Positions 1 to 6,826 of a stretch of DNA of 15,326 nt are shown in pieces (positions within the stretch are counted from its first letter, which is position 1; the number at the start of each line of letters is the position of its first letter). The position numbers were made by a program, and so were the translations under genes. This stretch comes from Candidatus Gastranaerophilales bacterium (GTDB lineage Bacteria > Cyanobacteriota > Vampirovibrionia > Gastranaerophilales > Gastranaerophilaceae): NCBI GenBank assembly GCA_944326625.1, contig CALVER010000017.1, positions 1-15,326 of the forward strand. Reading direction: 5' to 3'. The notes beneath the pieces are model-generated. The model was not told the DNA's origin, did not search any database, and saw only the letters and a list, made by a program, of their open reading frames with translations.

Positions 1-131
1 TTTTTCATCTTGCTTAAGGTTATCGGCAATGTCACGCATACAACAAGCGTTATTACAACCATAGCAATTACCAGTTCTCCAAGCGTAAAACCCTGTCTAT
101 TCGGGCTTAAAGAGTCGCCCTCCCCCGACAT
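1..131 (-). CDS. Type IV prepilin-like protein, N-terminus only (partial)
   Basis: The reading frame from 131 leftwards runs off the window and gives 43 residues. It has a short polar leader ending in Gly, then FTLGELVIAMVVITLVVCV, the class III prepilin cleavage site (G before F, Glu at +5) and hydrophobic N-terminal helix of type IV pilins and type II secretion pseudopilins. Such proteins are cut by a PilD-type peptidase and assembled in the inner membrane. The ATG at 129-131 has no Shine-Dalgarno sequence, and an in-frame TAA lies just upstream of it. The strong AAGGAG (163-168) instead serves an ATG at 157 in another frame. The gene may therefore be coupled to that short ORF, or be frameshifted in the GGGGG run at 122-126. 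Which pilin subtype it is cannot be told from this fragment. Confidence 0.75.
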   Translation of the reverse strand, partial: MSGEGDSLSPNRQGFTLGELVIAMVVITLVVCVTLPITLSKMK

Positions 132-157
132 GCTCGAGACATTTTAAATTCTTTCAT
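107..157 (-). other. 16-codon ORF overlapping the prepilin start
   Basis: This ORF starts at the ATG 155-157, placed 5 nt after an AAGGAG (163-168) and directly below a consensus promoter. It ends at TAA 107-109, inside the prepilin gene. Its frame is offset from the prepilin frame such that one extra G in the GGGGG run (122-126) would fuse the two into one continuous prepilin with a longer leader. It is either the true start of a frameshifted pilin gene or a translated leader. The sequence alone does not decide. Confidence 0.4.
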
Positions 158-175
158 TTCAACTCCTTTTACAAC

Positions 176-204
176 ATTATAATAAATAAAATTATATTTT
201 GCAA
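176..204 (-). promoter_or_regulatory. Sigma70-type promoter of the prepilin gene
   Basis: Reading the minus strand, TTGCAA (204-199) is followed after exactly 17 bp by a perfect TATAAT (181-176). Transcription would start near 168, leaving only about a dozen nucleotides before the ATG at 157. The same -35 hexamer is used in front of tRNA-Gly. Confidence 0.65.
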
Positions 205-282
205 TACGCAAAACAATGCAAAACGGATTAAGATATTTTTACAATTAGAAAATCTAAAAATCTTATGCTAAACTAAAATATT

Positions 283-1140
283 ATGGAACCTATAGTCAGT
301 ATAATTACAACAACCCATAACATAGTCGAAAAAGGTCAGGCGGATGATTTCAGCCTTCTGGTAACCCTGCTTGATATGCAGACTTACCCGAATATTGAGC
401 ACATTATTATTGATAATGCATCGACAGATGACACGGTTGTTTTATTAAAAGACTACAAAAATAAAGGCTACATCCAATTTTATTCGGAACCAGATACCGG
501 TAAATTTAACGGTTTTAATAAAGGAATATTAAGAGCAAAAGGGAAGTATTTATCTTTTATAAGCTGCGATGATTTTTACCATGACATTACGGCGATTACC
601 GATCTGGTAAATCTTATGGAAGCCGAAAATGCGGATTTTTCTTTTTCACCATCATATTGCAGGCATTCGGAAGGCTTTGTATTTTTATTTACGCCTGCAA
701 TGTACAATGCGTTTCAGGTAATGCCATGCCCGAGACAGTGTATGTTCTTCAAAAAATCAGCTCTCGAAAAAGAAAACTATTTTGATGAAAAATTCAAGCT
801 TATGTCAGACTATGACTTAATTATCAGATTAATGATGAAAAAATATAAACCTGTATTTTTTGATCAAAATTATACGACATACAAAGTCAGCGAAAAGCTT
901 ACCGAAAACCCGCAAGCCGGAGATAACGAAGCAAAAGCAATTTTCTTCAAAAATTACAGAAGCCTTTATCCTCTTAATGAAGAAGTTTTGGACAGAATGG
1001 TTAAGACATCTGATTTTCCTAAAGAATTACTGGATAAACTTGTCACAAAATTTCCTGATGAAGATAAAGATTTGTTTTACGAAAGATGCGAACAAATGCA
1101 TCAGTTAAGGTTAAACGCAGCACAACAGCAAAATCAATAA
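283..1140 (+). CDS. Family 2 glycosyltransferase
   Basis: A 285-residue protein with a GT-A fold N-terminal half. VSIITTTHN opens the nucleotide-sugar fold, IIIDNASTDDT (residues 41-51) carries the conserved Asp of the UDP-sugar site, and SFISCDDF (91-98) holds the DD pair in the DXD position that binds metal and diphosphate. The segment EPDTGKFNGFNKGILRAKGKY is typical of WcaA-like enzymes. It probably transfers a sugar from a nucleotide donor onto a surface glycan or lipid-linked acceptor in the cytoplasm. No membrane helix is visible. The ATG at 283 is the first one that keeps the full first strand. There is no clear Shine-Dalgarno sequence and only 14 nt separate it from a TATGCT -10-like hexamer (264-269). 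The next gene, 34 bp downstream, is a sugar dehydrogenase, which supports a glycan role. The acceptor and donor are unknown. Confidence 0.88.
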   Translation: MEPIVSIITTTHNIVEKGQADDFSLLVTLLDMQTYPNIEHIIIDNASTDDTVVLLKDYKNKGYIQFYSEPDTGKFNGFNKGILRAKGKYLSFISCDDFYHDITAITDLVNLMEAENADFSFSPSYCRHSEGFVFLFTPAMYNAFQVMPCPRQCMFFKKSALEKENYFDEKFKLMSDYDLIIRLMMKKYKPVFFDQNYTTYKVSEKLTENPQAGDNEAKAIFFKNYRSLYPLNEEVLDRMVKTSDFPKELLDKLVTKFPDEDKDLFYERCEQMHQLRLNAAQQQNQ

Positions 1141-1174
1141 TTTTGTTATAATATAATTATAAAAGGGATATGAA

Positions 1175-2179
1175 ATGAAAGAACAAAAAATAGCAGTTAT
1201 AGGGTGCGGATTATGGGGAAGGAATATTGTAAGAAATTTCTACAACCTGAATGTTTTGGAAATGGTTTGCGATCTTGATGACGATAATATCGCAAAAATC
1301 AAAGACTTATATCCGAATTTAACAATTACAAAGGATTTTCATGACATAATAAACAATCCTGAGATTACATCCGTTGCAGTCGTAACCCCGAGCCATACGC
1401 ATTACAAAATGGTTAAGGCAATGCTTGAAGCAGGCAAAAATGTTTACGTTGAAAAACCGATTTCAACAGTAGCGCAGGAAGCCAAAGACTTAAAAGAACT
1501 GGCTGACAGCAAAGGACTTGTTTTAATGGTCGGACACCTTTTATTGTATCATCCTGCAGTAAACAGATTAAAAATGCTTATTGAAGAAGGTGCTTTGGGA
1601 GAAATTGTTTATGCACAAAGCGACAGACTTAACGTAAACTATTTCAAAAATGACAGAAGCGTAATGTGGGATCTGGCACCTCACGATGTATCCATGATGA
1701 GCTATGTTATAGGAAAAGAACCTGTCAGAATAATTTCCGCAATAGGAAGTTCTACCGACAGAAATGATATTATGGATATAACTCATCTCGGAATAGAATT
1801 TGAAGACGGCGTTATCGGACATATTACGGACAGCTGGATAACACCGCGCAAACATGTTCAGCTTTTAGTGAGAGGAACAAAAGGTACTGCCATTTTGGAC
1901 GACACTCTGCCTGAGCATAAATTGACAATTTATGATAATTATGCAGCGGATAACACAAAAAATATTACGCTTGATTATCTTGAAATTGAACCTCTTAAGC
2001 TTGAATGCCAGCACTTTATAAGCTGCTGTGAATCCGGCAAAAAAGCACGTTCGGACGGCGACAACGGATTTATGGTAACAAAAATTTTAGAACAGGCTGA
2101 AAAAATGATGCTTGGAGACAGAGCTAAAAAACTTGATGAAGTTGATTTCGGACTTTCAAGAGTAAAACAGCATTTATAA
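1175..2179 (+). CDS. Gfo/Idh/MocA-family sugar dehydrogenase, WlbA/WbpB-like
   Basis: A 334-residue NAD(P)-dependent oxidoreductase. The Rossmann motif GCGLWG is at residues 10-15, the family signature EKPIS at 93-97 carries the catalytic-site Lys, and WDLAPHDVSMMSYVIG (165-180) supplies the conserved HD pair of the C-terminal domain. The stretch VGHLLLYHPAVNRLK followed by LGEIVYAQSDRLN resembles enzymes that oxidise UDP-N-acetyl amino sugars at C3, such as WlbA/WbpB, which feed synthesis of 2,3-diamino sugars for surface glycans. That substrate is inferred, since many family members act on other sugars. The start at 1175 follows an AAGGGA. A TATAAT at 1147-1152 could be a -10 element but has no good -35. 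The companion aminotransferase and acetyltransferase of the Wlb pathway are not in the window. Confidence 0.87.
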   Translation: MKEQKIAVIGCGLWGRNIVRNFYNLNVLEMVCDLDDDNIAKIKDLYPNLTITKDFHDIINNPEITSVAVVTPSHTHYKMVKAMLEAGKNVYVEKPISTVAQEAKDLKELADSKGLVLMVGHLLLYHPAVNRLKMLIEEGALGEIVYAQSDRLNVNYFKNDRSVMWDLAPHDVSMMSYVIGKEPVRIISAIGSSTDRNDIMDITHLGIEFEDGVIGHITDSWITPRKHVQLLVRGTKGTAILDDTLPEHKLTIYDNYAADNTKNITLDYLEIEPLKLECQHFISCCESGKKARSDGDNGFMVTKILEQAEKMMLGDRAKKLDEVDFGLSRVKQHL

Positions 2180-2215
2180 GAAGAAAAGGACTGCCAACAA
2201 GATAAGGAGACATTT

Positions 2216-2815
2216 ATGGCAAATTTTGTATCAATATTCAGAATTTTCGTAGCATTTTTTGCAATATATTTACTTTTTATACCGACAACATGGTCATACT
2301 TAGCGGCTTTTATATTAACTATAATTGCATTTGTACTTGACGGTGTTGACGGGTATCTGGCGAGAAAATTCAATGAGTCCTCGCAGTTAGGTTCAGTTCT
2401 CGATATTATGGGCGACAGAATTGTGGAAGCATCATACTGGATTATATTTGCTGTGCTCGGATGGCTTAACCCGATTTTCCCGATAATTTGCGTAACACGT
2501 GCATTTACAACAGACAGCATAAGAAGCGTAGCACTGGCACAAGGCTACACGGCATTCGGCGACACATCAATGCAGTCAAGCAAAATCGGCAAATTCATCT
2601 GCGCTTCAAAATTCATGAGAATAAGTTATGCAGTAGCAAAAGTTGTGGCATTTATTCTTATAATATTTGCACACACGCCCGGTTTTGAAATTTATCCGGC
2701 GTTCAATATAATGAATACGGTTGCCGTAATATTTGCATGGATTGCGATTATTTTCTGTGTTGTAAGAGCAATCCCGGTTGTTGCTGAAAGTAAAAAACTT
2801 TTTGAGAAAAAATAA
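2216..2815 (+). CDS. CDP-alcohol phosphatidyltransferase family protein
   Basis: A 199-residue integral membrane enzyme. The complete family motif DxxDGxxAR(x8)GxxxDxxxD is present: D42, D45-G46, A49-R50, G59, D63 and D67, the two-metal catalytic site. Hydrophobic stretches at about residues 4-41, 71-94, 130-150 and 160-185 match the six-helix fold. Members swap CMP of a CDP-alcohol such as CDP-diacylglycerol for another alcohol. Phosphatidylglycerophosphate synthase (PgsA) is the commonest bacterial job and this length is close to it, but substrate cannot be read from the motif. The ATG at 2216 has a good AAGGAG seven bases upstream. The gene lies 36 bp after the sugar dehydrogenase and ends one base before the trmL start, so it looks cotranscribed. 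Confidence 0.9.
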   Translation: MANFVSIFRIFVAFFAIYLLFIPTTWSYLAAFILTIIAFVLDGVDGYLARKFNESSQLGSVLDIMGDRIVEASYWIIFAVLGWLNPIFPIICVTRAFTTDSIRSVALAQGYTAFGDTSMQSSKIGKFICASKFMRISYAVAKVVAFILIIFAHTPGFEIYPAFNIMNTVAVIFAWIAIIFCVVRAIPVVAESKKLFEKK

Positions 2816-2816
2816 A

Positions 2817-3260
2817 ATGTTTAATATAGTTTTATATGAGCCTGAAATTCCGCAAAATACGGGAAATATAGCAAGACTTTGCGCCTGTACCGGTGCAAAA
2901 CTGTATCTTGTCGGTAAGCTCGGCTTTTCGCTTTCAAGCAAATACACAAAACGCGCAGGTTTAGACTACTGGGAAAGCGTTGATATCCAAAAAATTGATA
3001 CCATGGAGGAATTGTTAGAAACGAACAAAAATGCTAATTTTTATTATCTGACAACCAAATCAAAAAAACTATACACCGACATAAAATTCAAAGACGGAGA
3101 TTTTCTTGTATTCGGGCCTGAGACAAGAGGATTACCGGACAAATATGTTAAGGATAAAAATGCGATTACAATCCCCATGAAAGAAGGCCAAAGAAGTTTA
3201 AATTTATCAAATTCAGTTGCAATAGTAGTTTATGAAGGTATAAGACAAAATGGAATTTAA
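2817..3260 (+). CDS. trmL: tRNA (cytidine(34)-2'-O)-methyltransferase TrmL
   Basis: A 147-residue SPOUT-class methyltransferase. It opens with MFNIVLYEPEIPQNTGNIAR, the canonical N-terminus of TrmL/YibK. LVFGPETRGLP carries the Gly-rich knot loop and IPM followed by RSLNLSNSVAIVVYEG is the C-terminal S-adenosylmethionine-binding trefoil knot. The enzyme methylates the 2'-O of the wobble base in tRNA-Leu isoacceptors. I chose the ATG at 2817 because the frame open from 2778 adds residues the family lacks and would overlap the preceding gene. The start lies one base after the stop of the phosphatidyltransferase, so translation is probably coupled. The 3' end overlaps nnrD by 11 bp. Confidence 0.95.
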   Translation: MFNIVLYEPEIPQNTGNIARLCACTGAKLYLVGKLGFSLSSKYTKRAGLDYWESVDIQKIDTMEELLETNKNANFYYLTTKSKKLYTDIKFKDGDFLVFGPETRGLPDKYVKDKNAITIPMKEGQRSLNLSNSVAIVVYEGIRQNGI

Positions 3261-4056
3261 ATTACCTGAAAGAAGTCAAAATTCACACAAAGGAACATTC
3301 GGAAAAGTTTTAAACATAGCAGGTTCACGTTACATGCCGGGAGCTGCATATTTATCAAGCGTTGCCGCACTCAAAATCGGTGCGGGCTATTGTTTTTTAG
3401 CTGCAGAAGACAGCGTAATTAAGGCAGTTGCCGCTCAAACGCAAAATATTGTATTTGAACCCGAATTTTCATGGGTTGACCGTATTGAAGATTTTGATGT
3501 TATATCAATTGGCTGCGGACTTTCAATGTCAAAGGATGCGAAATGGAATTTGGAAAAAGTTCTTAAACATTCGAAGGTGCCTACGGTTATAGATGCAGAC
3601 GGGTTAAATATTTTAGCGAAATTAACGCTGCCGGACATACCTACAAACACAATTTTAACCCCGCATCCTGCAGAGGCGGCAAGACTTTTGAGGACTACAG
3701 TCGATGATATTACAAGAGACTTGGAAAAAAACGCAAAAAATATATCAGAAATTTACAATTGTGTAACTGTTTTAAAATCGCATAATACAGTTGTTTGTTC
3801 AAAAGATCTTGAAATTTACGTTAACGGCACAGGGAACAGTGCGCTTGCAAAGGCCGGCAGCGGGGATGTTTTAACAGGGATTATAGCAGGGCTTCTTGCG
3901 CAAAAAGCCGCACCTTATGATGCGGCCAAGCTTGGAGTTTATATTCATGGACTTTGCGGTGAAATTGCATCCGAAAAGAAAACAGAATACTCTGTTATGG
4001 CATCTGACTTGATTGACGCGATACCTGACGCAATTATCCGAAATAATTTAATATAG
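3250..4056 (+). CDS. nnrD: ADP/ATP-dependent NAD(P)H-hydrate dehydratase
   Basis: A 268-residue ribokinase-like fold protein of the YjeF C-terminal family. GTFGKVLNIAGS (16-27), IDADGLN (114-120), TPHPAEAARLL (137-147) and KAGSGDVLTGIIAG (201-214), with D206 as the catalytic base, are the family landmarks. It repairs damaged S-NAD(P)HX back to NAD(P)H at the expense of ADP or ATP. Unlike the E. coli fusion, there is no N-terminal epimerase domain, so the NnrE partner must be encoded elsewhere. The start codon lies inside the last codons of trmL (11-bp overlap), which points to coupled translation. The last 23 bp overlap the 3' end of the convergent gene on the minus strand. Confidence 0.95.
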   Translation: MEFKLPERSQNSHKGTFGKVLNIAGSRYMPGAAYLSSVAALKIGAGYCFLAAEDSVIKAVAAQTQNIVFEPEFSWVDRIEDFDVISIGCGLSMSKDAKWNLEKVLKHSKVPTVIDADGLNILAKLTLPDIPTNTILTPHPAEAARLLRTTVDDITRDLEKNAKNISEIYNCVTVLKSHNTVVCSKDLEIYVNGTGNSALAKAGSGDVLTGIIAGLLAQKAAPYDAAKLGVYIHGLCGEIASEKKTEYSVMASDLIDAIPDAIIRNNLI

Positions 4057-4249
4057 TTCCGACAAGATTACCGATTTTTTCAGCTTCTTCATCTTTATCA
4101 GTTTTGTCTGAAATCTTTTTGATATTTTCCGGGATAGGGGAAGATGCGGGGAAAAAATCATCCGCTTCTTTAGCTGCCTTTTTCATCGGAACAAGGCACG
4201 TATCCAACACTACATCCGGTAAAGCTTTACTTACAGAAGTAACATTCAT
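4034..4249 (-). CDS. Small hypothetical protein, 71 residues
   Basis: I do not recognise a family. The ATG at 4249 has a strong AAAGGAG seven bases upstream, far better than chance and better than several larger genes here, so it is probably translated. The product has no signal peptide or membrane helix. It is charged in the middle (KKAAKEADD, then EKIGN near the end) with a Pro-rich segment FFPASSPIPENIKK and one Cys at residue 18. It converges on nnrD and the two genes share 23 bp, so the transcripts are antisense at their 3' ends. Expression and function cannot be judged from sequence. Confidence 0.65.
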   Translation of the reverse strand: MNVTSVSKALPDVVLDTCLVPMKKAAKEADDFFPASSPIPENIKKISDKTDKDEEAEKIGNLVGTILNYFG

Positions 4250-4353
4250 TTTATTCTCCTTTTTATTGTATTAACATTAATGCACGTAAATTTTATAATT
4301 GACAAAATATTAAATTAAAATTTACAATAGTTAATATATAGCCGGAAGAATAA

Positions 4354-5478
4354 TTAACAATTAGTCACTTTACCTAAAACCACCCTGTTTTTGGCGCCTG
4401 TGCATGCCGGAAGATTATTCGGAATATTATAATATGTGCAATATCCCAGAACAGCAAAAGCCATGACTTCTTTAAAATTATTAGATATTCCGTAATCTTC
4501 ATGCGTTTTGAGATTAATATGCTTTGGCAAATACGCCCTCAAAAATTTCATTATTGCCGGATTATAAGCCCCTCCGCCGCCGATTATTACTTCTTCAATA
4601 TCAATATCCGGATAAATAAATCTTTCGTAAGCCGATGCAATGGTTTTTGCCGTAAGCGCGGTAACCGTTGCAATAATATCCTCAGGATTTTCCGGCGCAA
4701 ATTTCAAAGCATTTTCAATATACAAAGGTGTAAAATACTCTCTGCCTGTAGTTTTCGGCGGATTTTTATAATAATATTCATCCTGCATAAGACAATCCAG
4801 CCAGCTTTCGCATACATTACCCGCCAAAGCGATTTTGCCGTCCTGATCATAAGGTTTACCGTAGAATTTATTCATACAGTAATCAATTATCATGTTACCG
4901 GGGCCCGTATCAAACCCGAATGTGTCATGCCCTTTTGAAACAACAGTAACATTTGCTATACCGCCGATATTTTGGACAGCCGCATTTTTACCTTTGAACC
5001 ATTTTTCATCAGCAAAACAAACCAAAGGCGCGCCCTGACCGCCTGCTGAAATATCAGCCTCCCTGAAATTTGATATAACGGTACAGCCGGTTTCCTGTGC
5101 AATAACAGAACTTTCACCGATTTGTAAAGTACTTTTCAAAGATATATTATCAATTTTTTCATCAAACGGATAATGATAAATCGTCTGCCCGTGACTTGAA
5201 ATAAAATCAGGCTTGCCGAACTCTGATATCAAAGCTTTACACGCATCGGCAAAACATCTGCCCACGGCAAAATTCATCAGACAGACATCTTTTACGGAAG
5301 CATTGCCTGAAAAAAGCTGGAAAATTTTAGCCCTTATATGCTCAGGATATTTATAATTTATCCCTGATATCAACCGGCATGACAAATCCGGCATGACTTC
5401 GCATAATCCTGCGTCAATAGAGTCGCATGACGTCCCGGACATCAAAGCTATAATCTTTTTAGACTCTAATTCTTCCAT
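4354..5478 (-). CDS. anmK: Anhydro-N-acetylmuramic acid kinase
   Basis: A 374-residue sugar kinase of the ASKHA fold, the usual length for AnmK. MSGTSCDSIDAGL (13-25) is the first phosphate-binding loop. SSHGQTIYHYP, NFREADISAGGQGAPLV (containing the catalytic Asp region), NIGGIANVT, GFDTGPGNMIID and VIIGGGGAYNP follow in the expected order. The enzyme opens the 1,6-anhydro ring of anhMurNAc from peptidoglycan turnover and phosphorylates it to MurNAc-6-phosphate. The usual GTSxDGxD loop reads GTSCDSID here, with Ser in place of a well-conserved Gly. No MurQ etherase lies nearby. There is no Shine-Dalgarno sequence before the ATG at 5478. Instead a hairpin plus T-run ends only about 10 bp upstream, which suggests leader control. 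Confidence 0.95.
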   Translation of the reverse strand: MEELESKKIIALMSGTSCDSIDAGLCEVMPDLSCRLISGINYKYPEHIRAKIFQLFSGNASVKDVCLMNFAVGRCFADACKALISEFGKPDFISSHGQTIYHYPFDEKIDNISLKSTLQIGESSVIAQETGCTVISNFREADISAGGQGAPLVCFADEKWFKGKNAAVQNIGGIANVTVVSKGHDTFGFDTGPGNMIIDYCMNKFYGKPYDQDGKIALAGNVCESWLDCLMQDEYYYKNPPKTTGREYFTPLYIENALKFAPENPEDIIATVTALTAKTIASAYERFIYPDIDIEEVIIGGGGAYNPAIMKFLRAYLPKHINLKTHEDYGISNNFKEVMAFAVLGYCTYYNIPNNLPACTGAKNRVVLGKVTNC

Positions 5479-5487
5479 AATTTAATA

Positions 5488-5651
5488 ATATAAAAAAGCC
5501 TGTAAAGATACAAGCTTTTCAAATACAACTATATAAATCTTCCCAAATAATAATATCCCTAAATCTTTACAGTATTAAACTGTCTGTGCCATCACCTCTG
5601 TTTCTCTTTTTCCTGTTTCTCTCAGCTAATCTCCGGTAGCCATTTCCTATT
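5488..5651 (-). ncRNA. Candidate attenuator leader of anmK or independent small RNA
   Basis: A transcript from the minus-strand promoter at 5658-5686 would start near 5651. It would contain a GGCUA/UAGCU hairpin at its 5' end, a GA-rich stretch with two identical 10-nt repeats, an ACAGU/ACUGU hairpin, and then two competing structures. CTGTAAAGAT (5572-5563) is perfectly complementary to ATCTTTACAG (5509-5500). That second arm also forms part of a hairpin (5494-5519) followed by TTTTTTATATT. Pairing one way excludes the other, as in a transcription attenuator. I recognise no known riboswitch aptamer. A free-standing RNA of about 160 nt ending at the terminator is equally possible. No convincing protein-coding frame crosses the segment. 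Confidence 0.45.
5494..5519 (-). terminator. Intrinsic terminator-like hairpin upstream of anmK
   Basis: On the minus strand, AAAAGC-TTGTA pairs with TACAG-GCTTTT around a four-base loop with one mismatch, and the 3' arm runs into six Ts. It sits directly in front of the anmK start codon, where a terminator makes sense only if it is conditional or ends a separate small RNA. Confidence 0.5.
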
Positions 5652-5657
5652 GATACT

Positions 5658-5686
5658 AATGTAAAACTAAGTTAAAAATTTGACAA
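5658..5686 (-). promoter_or_regulatory. Promoter of the anmK leader / small RNA
   Basis: On the minus strand, TTGTCA (5686-5681) and TACATT (5663-5658) are separated by 17 bp. This is a fair sigma70-type match (five and four of six positions), placed about 175 bp upstream of anmK. Confidence 0.45.
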
Positions 5687-5736
5687 GCAAAAAAAAATTA
5701 TTATTTTTTTACAATTGACCATGCCCCTTGTTTTAA

Positions 5737-5833
5737 TACGTAAAAATTCAAGTTCTTAAATCTTAATGAAGCAAATTTAATGAAATTACGTAAAATTTTG
5801 GAAGTTTTTTAATTGACAATTTAAAATTACGTA
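5737..5833. promoter_or_regulatory. Three TACGTA sites upstream of the WYL regulator genes
   Basis: The palindrome TACGTA occurs at 5737-5742, 5787-5792 and 5828-5833. The second and third copies share AAATTACGTA. Each outer copy is preceded by an AATTGAC sequence (5712-5718 and 5811-5817). They lie in the noncoding stretch before 5882, which also contains a TTGACA (5813-5818), the palindrome AAGCATGCTT (5843-5852) and a TAAAAT -10-like hexamer (5870-5875). They could be operators for the regulators encoded downstream. This is inference. Confidence 0.35.
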
Positions 5834-5881
5834 TTTGAAAAAAAGCATGCTTATTAAAAAAATTTGTAGTAAAATATTTAT

Positions 5882-6826
5882 ATGAAAGAATTTCTAAAAT
5901 CAAAAAAAGTAACCTACAACCTGATGTCATTCACGGGTTTCAAATCAATGCTTCTGCTTTCATATCTAATGGAAGCACCGCATTCTTATGATGAAATCAA
6001 ACAGTATTTTATGGAAAATGAATTTATTCACGAATCAATTTCCATAGATACCTTAAGAGTATACATAAATTCACTTGAAAGATTAGGCTGTGAAATCAAA
6101 CGCGGCAGAAAAGCCGAAGGTTCAAAATACAAACTTGTTGCGCATCCTTTTGAGTTAAAAATAACCGATGAACAAATAAAAAGTTTGATAAAAGTATTCA
6201 AAAGTATTACAAAATCAATTGATGTTGACGATTTGCTTTCGATCACGAAATTTTTTGAAAAAATATCACAGGGCATAACAAATATTGACCTAAAACTTGC
6301 ACTGGAGAACATATCTCCGCTGAAAAAACTCAATCCGGAAATCCTCAATGCCTTGATTAACGCAGCCAGACGCAATGACGAAATAACAATTTTATACAAT
6401 TCTCCGTCATCAGGCGCAAAAGAAATTGATGTACTCGCGGAAAAACTTGTAATCGCAAACAATAAAGTCTATCTTAAAGGCATAAGTTCCGAATATAAAA
6501 ATACAACTGCAAGCTTTTTAGTTTCAAGAATTTTGGAAACACCCGTCGTTAAATTGAACAAAACAATATCCTCAGATATTGAACCTCTTGTTATAGGCTG
6601 CGAAATTTACGATAAGAATATGCCGCTTGCCGATAACGAAAAAATTATTTCTGAAGATGAGACAAAACGAACTATTGAAATAACTTCGGATAATAAATTT
6701 CTCACAACCCAGAGAATACTGTCAATGGGAAGCAGCTGCAAGGTACTTTACCCGCAGTCATTTAAAGACGAGATTTATTCTGTCCTTAAAAAGATGAAGG
6801 AGGAATACATTGCCGAAAAAGTTTAA
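5882..6826 (+). CDS. Helix-turn-helix WYL-domain transcriptional regulator (first of a pair)
   Basis: A 314-residue protein. Residues about 20-88 form a winged helix-turn-helix (IDTLRVYINSLERLGCEIKRGRK as recognition and wing region). A helical linker follows, and then a WYL-like SH3-type domain at about 155-225 (AARRNDEITILYNSPSSGAKEIDVLAEKL, then KVYLKGISSEYKNTTASFLVSRIL). WYL proteins bind nucleic acid or nucleotide ligands and control DNA damage, phage defence or metabolism genes. No target is evident here. The ATG at 5882 has no Shine-Dalgarno sequence and lies six bases after TAAAAT, so the mRNA may be nearly leaderless. The gene overlaps the next one by 17 bp, and that gene is of similar size and architecture, as in PafB/PafC pairs. 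Confidence 0.75.
   Translation: MKEFLKSKKVTYNLMSFTGFKSMLLLSYLMEAPHSYDEIKQYFMENEFIHESISIDTLRVYINSLERLGCEIKRGRKAEGSKYKLVAHPFELKITDEQIKSLIKVFKSITKSIDVDDLLSITKFFEKISQGITNIDLKLALENISPLKKLNPEILNALINAARRNDEITILYNSPSSGAKEIDVLAEKLVIANNKVYLKGISSEYKNTTASFLVSRILETPVVKLNKTISSDIEPLVIGCEIYDKNMPLADNEKIISEDETKRTIEITSDNKFLTTQRILSMGSSCKVLYPQSFKDEIYSVLKKMKEEYIAEKV

Noticed and set aside
1975..2520. 181-residue minus-strand ORF
   Set aside because: It is a shadow of the dehydrogenase and phosphatidyltransferase genes, which have clear family motifs on the plus strand.
5494..5651. Interrupted protein frame (with two stops) through the anmK leader
   Set aside because: Two stop codons in about 54 codons and no homology recognised; the structure-based RNA reading explains the segment better.
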